Below, in pieces: positions 60,122 through 64,000 of a stretch of 64,000 nucleotides of DNA (position 1 is its first letter; every line of letters starts with the position of its first letter). Source of the DNA: Callaeas wilsoni (Eukaryota; Chordata; Aves; Passeriformes; Callaeidae); assembly GCA_013398955.1 (NCBI GenBank), contig VWPU01017639.1, forward strand, positions 186,001-250,000, in the 5' to 3' direction. The notes below the pieces were generated by a model, which was given only the letters and a program-made list of their open reading frames with translations, was not told the origin of the DNA and did no database searches. The translations under genes were made by a program, and so were the position numbers.

Positions 60122-60403
60122 ATATGCATATATATACGCATAGCTCTGCAAATTCAGCCAGGGGTTTTAAAATTAGTCTGGATTCTTTCCCTTTTGTATA
60201 CCTCCTGATAACACTGATTTGCCAGGCCATCAAGTATTTTTCATTGTTCCCTCTGAACCCTTGCTGTGGTTTTAGTGAGGTAGTGGTTTTCTCAGCATTA
60301 CTCTGTGTGTAATCAAAGGCAACATTGCAGATGGAAATAACTAGCACTTAGCTCATGTGTGTGAAAAAGCAGCAGAATCCATAGCTGCATTGGTCCTGCA
60401 GGG

Positions 60404-60450
60404 TAAATAAAAAACAAAACAAAACAAAAACCCACAAACAAAAAACAAAG
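60404..60450 (+). repeat. A-rich (CAAAA)-type low-complexity tract
   Basis: Interrupted acaaaac/caaaaac units over about 46 bp. No retroposon body is recognised upstream. Confidence 0.7.
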
Positions 60451-61559
60451 AGAAATGGTTTGCGATGGGAAGGTGTAAGCGGAGGAAGACTGGAGTCTGT
60501 CAGAAGTGTGCTGGGTAAGGAGCACAGAGATGCTTATCTTGATGTTTTGTCCTTTAGGTGCAGGTATTTAAATTGCTGTGTATTTCAAATGAACACAGAT
60601 TCTAGTTGATGGGTATAAATATCAAATGATGTAAAAAAACAGAATTCAAAATGTAATAAAATGGCACAATCTACTAAATTTCATAACCAAACAAAAATGC
60701 AGCCAAGTGAACATTTCCTAGAGATCCCTCCAGAGAATAAAATTCTGGGGTAGAGCTGGAACTTGAACCACAGCCAGCCCAATAAGCTACAGACCGTCCC
60801 TTCCCTCTGTCCCTTATCCCTCCACATCCAAGTAGCTGCTTCAGATCTCCAGAGTCCTGGTAGAAGAAAAATCCTTCTCTGCAAGCAAAACCACCATCAT
60901 GACAAAACTGTTGTGCTTTGCATATCACATGGTTTTCTATTTGTAACTTACCCAATGAATAAACTAACATTTCTAGTGTTCTAGTGTTCTAGACAACTGA
61001 CATTGTCTTGAAAGGGGTTTTTCCTCTCCAAATTGTCACCTCTTTAGAGCGATATTGCATTTTGAAGGGAAACTAAAGCTTCATTAGTAATTTGGTACTC
61101 ATTTTTCTTCCTTTTAAAAGATGTTTTTTTAGTATTGATAGAAACCTTGAACAATAACTTTCCTCAGCATTCTCTTAATCATTATTTTTTAAACTTTGGC
61201 ACTTTCATCCTCCAACTTTGCAATGCATTTCTTTTAAGGGCATTTAGATTTTGAGAGATTCAGTTTGTGAAACAAATGGGAAACATTGAAAGGATGAGCT
61301 AATTAATGTTTCTTCAGCCTATCCAAGCTACACTGTTGTATTGGAGTTTTGCCCCATTTGTAATTTATGCCTGTTAAACCTTTGTTTTATCATCTATTAC
61401 TGACTTCTAGGCTTCTGTTTGCACTTACAGGCTGTAACAAGCATTTCATTTTATACGGAGAAAAAATTGTTTCAGTTTCACTTACTTTTTACTGTACCCG
61501 AAAAAGAGAATGGGATTTGCAAATGATAAATGGGGAAGTTGACTAGCTAACTAATAAAG
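60451..61559. other. No gene seen
   Basis: Unique DNA. 60735-60790 contains gagctggaacttgaacc, a faint MIR-like phrase that is too short to call. Confidence 0.45.
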
Positions 61560-61725
61560 ATTTGTCTTAATCAAGTATGATTTGTCAGAACAGGAGCGCA
61601 CTGGGGTCAGGGCACACGCAATGAATAATACAGCATTCACTGGAGAGAAGGACCAGGCAAAAGGCCTCATAAATATGCCGCGATTACCCACTGCTAATTC
61701 GTATTCAAAGAGTGAGTTGCACTGA
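61560..61725. other. Candidate conserved regulatory block
   Basis: About 165 bp with retained CpGs (gagcgcactgg; cacacgcaatg; tgccgcgattacc; attcgtattc), an ataaatatgc MEF2/octamer-like word and gcgattac/gctaatt homeodomain words. It lies in CpG-poor DNA. It is non-repetitive and lacks a useful frame. Confidence 0.33.
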
Positions 61726-61788
61726 AGCCAGCTCCAAGATTGCTGAGCTGTTCACCTGCTTTGTGGGCTTTGCCATGTTTAAGAAAGT

Positions 61789-61804
61789 TTATATATATAT
61801 ATAT
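61789..61804 (+). repeat. (TA)n microsatellite
   Basis: Eight uninterrupted TA units are followed by a T-rich and TATATA stretch to about 61820. Confidence 0.8.
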
Positions 61805-61820
61805 TTATTTTTTATATACA

Positions 61821-64000
61821 CACACTGTTTACAGAATACTTTATTTGTGCACAGATTGCTGCACTTTTTGGTCAATGACTTTAAGATTATTTATTAATCA
61901 TCTTCTAGGTTTGTTTGATTTTTCGAATGTCTGGGTGCTATTTTATTTCTGGTTTTTGTTGTTTAAATATGAATGTGAATACAGCAGGAGATAGTTCCAT
62001 TCACATTTAAAATGAATTTCTGAACAGTGCAAGAAAGGTTAAAACACTCTTTAACTCCATGGAAGTATTAATGATCAAACAGGCATAGACTTCTTGCTTA
62101 TGTTGCCGGCTTCCCTGACTTTCTAATTGGCCTGTAGATTCAAGATAAATCTGGTACATCAGGATGTTGAGAGACACCTGAACAAACCCAAACGTAATTT
62201 TATTTGGTTCTGGCTTTACTTTCTGATGTTGACTTTGCTTTTTGCTTCAAGGAGCACTTTCTCAGAATGAAACAGTTGAAGGATATACTAGGATTCTCCT
62301 AGGTCTTCTGATGTCCAGAGGAGATGCTGCAAAACACTCTTGTTACTGTTGATAAGTTGAAGCTATATAAATGGTTCATAAATAATCAGTTTGAAAAAAA
62401 ATAAATTGTTCCAGAGCTTATAGTTATAACTAGCAGTCTTTGTTCTTCATCATTGTACTACCTAAAAGTCATATACTGTGGTATGTAGTGGTAATGTAGT
62501 TAAATAAGATTGAAAAAAACTCTCGCTCCACTCTTCAATTTTAAAACATATTTCAGAATTTCAAAACATTTCATTCTCTTTTAAAAACATAATGTAGCTG
62601 TTTTTTCTGTTTGCTGGTTGGCTAATAACCTGTCTCATCTATTTCATGCTTAGGTCTGTGTCTTGAGGTGCACTTAGTGCTTTAAGGGTGGATCAGCTCT
62701 AGAGATAGGGCCAACTTTACAAGCCTCAAGCTGCTCAGTGCAGGAGTCTAAGTTGCCAACTCTCTGCCTGCACATTTTAAGTCTTGAAAATAACCAGTAA
62801 TGCGGAGTCCAGAGTAATTATTTGTACTGCCCTGAGTTTATAGCAAACTGGGTAGATGGTGGAGCACTTTTGATTAAATAATGATTATGAATACAGCCTT
62901 AGATGAACCAAAGATCACCATTGTGTCATCTCAGTGCTGTTTGGAGTCACGGGTTTAATTAAATGATGTTTTGTGGCTCAAGTTTTAGAGGATGTATTTC
63001 TGCAACTTAATTTAGATGCAATCAGGATTTTTAATACTCTCCCCTGCTAAATTGCTTTCAGACAAGTTCAAGACTGGCAGTACTGCAATGAAGCATCAGC
63101 CATTCCTACACCAAGCTCAGAGTGAGCAGGGGCTTCTTCCATCCTGGGAGCACTTAAAAGTAGTAGCAAAAGAAGACACTGAGGGTTGGCTCCCAACTTC
63201 ATGTACATTATTAGTGATTGAAATGGGGATAGCAAGTTGTTTACTTATTGATGCACTGAGGAAGGATTTCTTTTTGCCTTAGAACTTATTTGAAGGAAGA
63301 GGGTAGGGGAGGAAGATGTGATGGGAGGAATTTGGAGCAGACGAGCACTGTCGGGCTGGGGCATGGCAAGAACAATGGCCAGCCTTCAATGTAGACAAGT
63401 GCTCAGCAGAATCAAAGTCTGCCACCTCCTGTGAATGTTGCTGTGAGGATGTTAGTAAGGGAGCTCAGCTAGATTGGTGATGGGAGTAGACAGAAAAAAA
63501 ATACATCAGTTAGTGAGAAATGAGTCGTTTTTTACCAGCAGATTGATTTAAGTTAGGATTTCAGAAAAGGTATGAAACTTTAGAAATAGAAAAAGCAACT
63601 GGAGGTGAAGTTACTAGGTCTGTCATATATCATCTTTCTTCTTTCTTTATCCTATTTTCTTCTCATTCATCTGCCTTTTTTTTTACTGGGCAAGGACAAG
63701 CCAGGCCTGGACCATGGGAGGTGTTGGTTATGAAATGCTTCCAGTTTGTTCTTAAAGGCGTGTGGCACCTTCCTCAAATATCTTTTCTTCTTTATTTTGA
63801 ACAAAGCACAAAGACTGAATTCTGATTAGGTGTTCTGGATGTTTTTCTTTCTGGCTTCCCTGACCTCAGTATCAACTAACCCGTCTTGCTCTTGGCCAAT
63901 AAAAATAATTTCATGAACATCCATTGCAGCTTATAGGGAGACCTTTTCATTTGAAAAATGTTTGTATTTTTACTTTGCTGGACATCTTGGACTTTGAAAG
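61821..64000. other. No gene seen
   Basis: Unique AT-rich DNA to the end of the window. The 88-codon plus-strand frame at 63016-63282 shows no motif. A T-rich tract lies near 63677-63685. Nothing else is recognised. Confidence 0.45.

Noticed and set aside
60735..60790. Minus-strand MIR-like phrase (gagctggaacttgaacc)
   Set aside because: Short isolated match without the adjoining core.
1..64000. CRISPR arrays, operons, prophage or other prokaryotic systems
   Set aside because: The avian CR1, MIR and ERV elements and the lack of long reading frames show vertebrate nuclear DNA. No regularly spaced repeat array exists.

Overview
The window reads as ordinary non-coding DNA from a bird nuclear genome, most likely a member of Neoaves, from an AT-rich intergenic desert or a very large intron. 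The assignment to birds rests on three sequence signs. Two fragments are typical of the 3' end of avian CR1 LINEs (about 31.4 kb and 38.6 kb). An endogenous retrovirus with an LTR type I recognise from Neoaves, especially passerines, lies at 37.3-38.6 kb, with a second LTR fragment of the same kind facing it. Several worn MIR-type SINE remnants match the amniote/reptilian form. Recognisable repeats are sparse, as is usual for birds.

I find no protein-coding gene that I can support. The open reading frames are short (the longest is 187 codons), overlap on both strands, and show no domain, conserved motif or convincing exon structure. I recognise no tRNA, rRNA, snRNA or known microRNA gene. I cannot name the locus.

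Layout. 0-31 kb is mostly unique AT-rich DNA with a possible old interspersed repeat near 0.6-1.0 kb, a 34-bp repeat shared between 0.7 and 2.4 kb, a degenerate 66-bp tandem duplication at 11.8 kb, a strong short hairpin at 14.2 kb, and several blocks whose composition suggests conserved regulatory DNA (3.7, 7.5, 17.5, 19.3, 22.1 and 29.6 kb). 31.4-39.2 kb is the repeat-rich core: a CR1 tail, four same-orientation MIR remnants, and a composite of LTR, primer-binding site, leader and gag-like stub, CR1 tail and inverted LTR fragment. 39-64 kb is again mostly unique, with MIR remnants at 43.4 and 56.6 kb, a possible old repeat at 55.4-56.3 kb, dinucleotide arrays at 51.9, 60.1 and 61.8 kb, and more regulatory-looking blocks (49.8, 52.6, 58.1 and 61.6 kb).

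I do not see a novel biological system. The firmest observations are the retroviral composite with its decayed lysine-tRNA primer site, the 34-bp paired repeat, the 66-bp duplication and the 14.2-kb hairpin. The regulatory blocks are guesses from composition and need cross-species alignment. Family assignments are from memory of consensus sequences and were not computed.
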